64,000 bases of DNA, taken from contig VKHL01000002.1 in NCBI GenBank assembly GCA_015146655.1, forward strand, positions 248,001 through 312,000, written 5' to 3'. Positions 59,301 through 62,300 of this stretch are shown here, one piece after another; the stretch's first letter is position 1; every line of letters starts with the position of its first letter. The notes below the pieces were generated by a model. It did no database searches, had not been told where the DNA came from, and was given only the letters and a program-made list of their open reading frames with translations. The stretch comes from Ochromonas danica (Eukaryota > Sar > Chrysophyceae > Chromulinales > Chromulinaceae). The position numbers were made by a program, and so were the translations under genes.

Positions 59301-62300
59301 AGAGTGGCATGGACGATGTTGAAGCGGCATTAAATCCCAAAAACGAAACTAACCAAGAAAACCCATTCAATTCAACTCTTCGCTCCACTTCAACACCACC
59401 AGCCAAAGGTAACGACTCCAAAGCATCCTTCAGCTCGTTGGCAGAACAGTCGAACGGAAGAGCTGCAGTTGTTTCAAGACGATAAATAGGCAACACCGCT
59501 TGTTGGATCGTAGATACCGATGCCGAAACTGCACTTGCATCACAGCCATTAGAACCCACATCAATAACTTCAATCTGAGGAACATCGCCACGGACAAGAT
59601 CACCGACGAAAGTAACAGAGTACACAACTGCAGACGAGGATGAATTGTCGCGTGAAACAACGACATCATCAATAGAATATAAGTTAATAAGCTCTTCTCT
59701 AACTTCATACTCACTGGATAAAACATTTAAGCAACCGTAATAGCCACCAGCTTCAGTGATAAACGTGGTTGCTCCACGAAATCTTAAACGATATCCTGAT
59801 TGCAAATCACTTAAAGTTAAAGAGCCACTTATTGGACTGAAAGTGATAGTCTGAACCTCGTAAGTTGCGTGCTTTAGTCCTGTGATAGATAGTGACGCAC
59901 TCACCGATGGATCTACCCATGTACCGAGCAATATCTCAGGAGCTCGATTGCTCAAAACACGAAACACTTCCCCATTTACAGGATGTCCTACTGATATCCA
60001 ATCGCCGTAATTCAATTTCGAGACCTCAGGATTCCAATGTCCTGAAATTGTGGTGATGTAAAGCGACGAAGCACCCATAACAGGGCTGTTTGCACCACCA
60101 ACAACTGTATCGAGCTTATAAATCGGAACAGAGTGCAACACGTTGCCTGCAAAGCCCGCATCAAATTGTTTCTCAACAAAGGGATGTTCAGCGTCACAAA
60201 GAGGGATTACAGCATCAGAATATAACCCATACTCGGAGGTGAACGACTGGTCCTGATTCAAGCAAACTCTAAACTCCTGATCTCTAACCTTTATAAATTC
60301 ACCTGGAGTTAGTACCTCTTTAAGAGATGCGATATTGTTGAAATCACTCGACAAGGTAACAAACGTTGCCAAATGGGTCACGTCAACTCTTGCCATCACA
60401 GAGCCACTCAACCCGGCATAGGCATTATAGACTCCATAGAAAGATCCCAATGACACAGTAAAGGTCGCACCAGCATTGAACGGAAGTGTATGCGCTGATG
60501 TGTAAAGTTTTTGTATCTGATAAGATGGAGGCACAACCAAGGTGAACGAAGAGTTACTCGAAGCAACCTCTATATTATCACCAGGCTGAATTTCTTGAGT
60601 GGCCACAGTAATGACATAATTGGCCACTTCGTCACCATTAGATTGTGCATCTTGCGTAAATATTCCTTTTACGGAAGAGGAACTTCGTGGCTGGATGAAA
60701 AACAGACTCGGACTTGTAGGTACTGTGCCCGGTGTTGCTACAACAACCTCGGATAGCATTCCATCACCAATAGAGTTGGTTGCCAACACACGGAAATACC
60801 ATGCTTCGCCTTGCAATAGATCAGTGAGCTCAATTTGCATGCTATCATTCGACCCTTGAATCATCACGAAACGATAATTATCTGGATTGGATCCATCACG
60901 AGCTGTCAATACAGTAACCTGCGGAACTGAGCCAAGAAGTTGCAATCCATTTGCGACCATTTGAGGTTGATCACCAACATTAGTCATAAATGTCACCGTC
61001 CAAGTATATCCTGCATTTACTAGCATTCTCTCGACATGCACTTGCCCAAAGCCGGGCTGATTTTCCAACAGATACTCCAGTGTTTGTGCCGTGACATTAA
61101 AGGGAATAGGTTGGGTCTTTGGACGCGCATAGACCACAATATCAGTTACCTTCGCCGTTGGTGAGGAAAGCACAATCTTCTCATTTACTATTATTTGCCA
61201 TGAGTATTTGAATTGATATGAAGCAACAGTATAAACATTCCCCAACAACAAAATTTGATCATTGGGCTCCAACAGCGACGACCAGTCTTCGGTTGTATTG
61301 ATGGCGTAAGAATTTGAAACGACGTTCACCGAACCAGGCAGAGCTAAAGAAAAATTCCCGAAAGCAATTGTGAAAGTTCCGGATGTAACATTAGCCTCTC
61401 CAGTTGATATCACTTGAATCTCATGGTCACCAAAGAAAGAATAAGACGATGTGGTTGATTTGCTCCTGGTAAATGCATCCACCCTGTAGCTTATGATAGG
61501 ACTACTGCTTGATGGCTCAATCCAAGAAACAACCACACTATTCTTTCCAGAAACTTGTGCAGAAATATTCACCGGTACCGCTGGAGGAGCTAAAGGAATA
61601 ATACTTGATGGAGATGTAGATACAAAAGAACCGCACTGATCATTGAATGATAAAGACGTATCGCAGCTTCCCTTGCTATTGATAGCAGCGACACGGAAAT
61701 AATATCTGCTTCCAGTTTGCAACCCATCAACTTCAACTTGCGCACCCATCAGTATTAAATCAGCCGGTGTATAAGTACCATTGAAAATGGTCTCGCGCAA
61801 CCCACGGTCCTTTACAGTAAATGACGATCGAGTGGGCACTGCTGTACCCACGACAAAGGTATAAGGGATCCCATCATCAGTAGTAGGGACCACAACTCTT
61901 GATCCAGCTTGAAGCATTCTTATACTATTTTGGCTTCCACGGTAACTAACGGTCACCGCACTCGAATCATCGTTATAATCGAAATCAATGGAGTAAACGC
62001 ATTGCTTGCAAATGTAAGTATATGCAGAAACTATAACATTGCCAAGAGGTGCTTTGGATAATCCGCTGTCAAATGATGAGACTACATCCCACTGGAGATT
62101 AAATGTGGAAATCAAATCACCACCATTAAAAACAGAAGGACCAATCTTAACCAAAACTGAACTTCCGGTAGTTAAGAAAACCCTCGGACTCGCCCAATCA
62201 ACTTCAAACTGTGTTGGTGGACTCGGTTGGGTTATGGGAACTATTGCATAAGGAGGAGCTGACAAACGGCGAATACCATAACCCAAGTCATTCGAAGCGC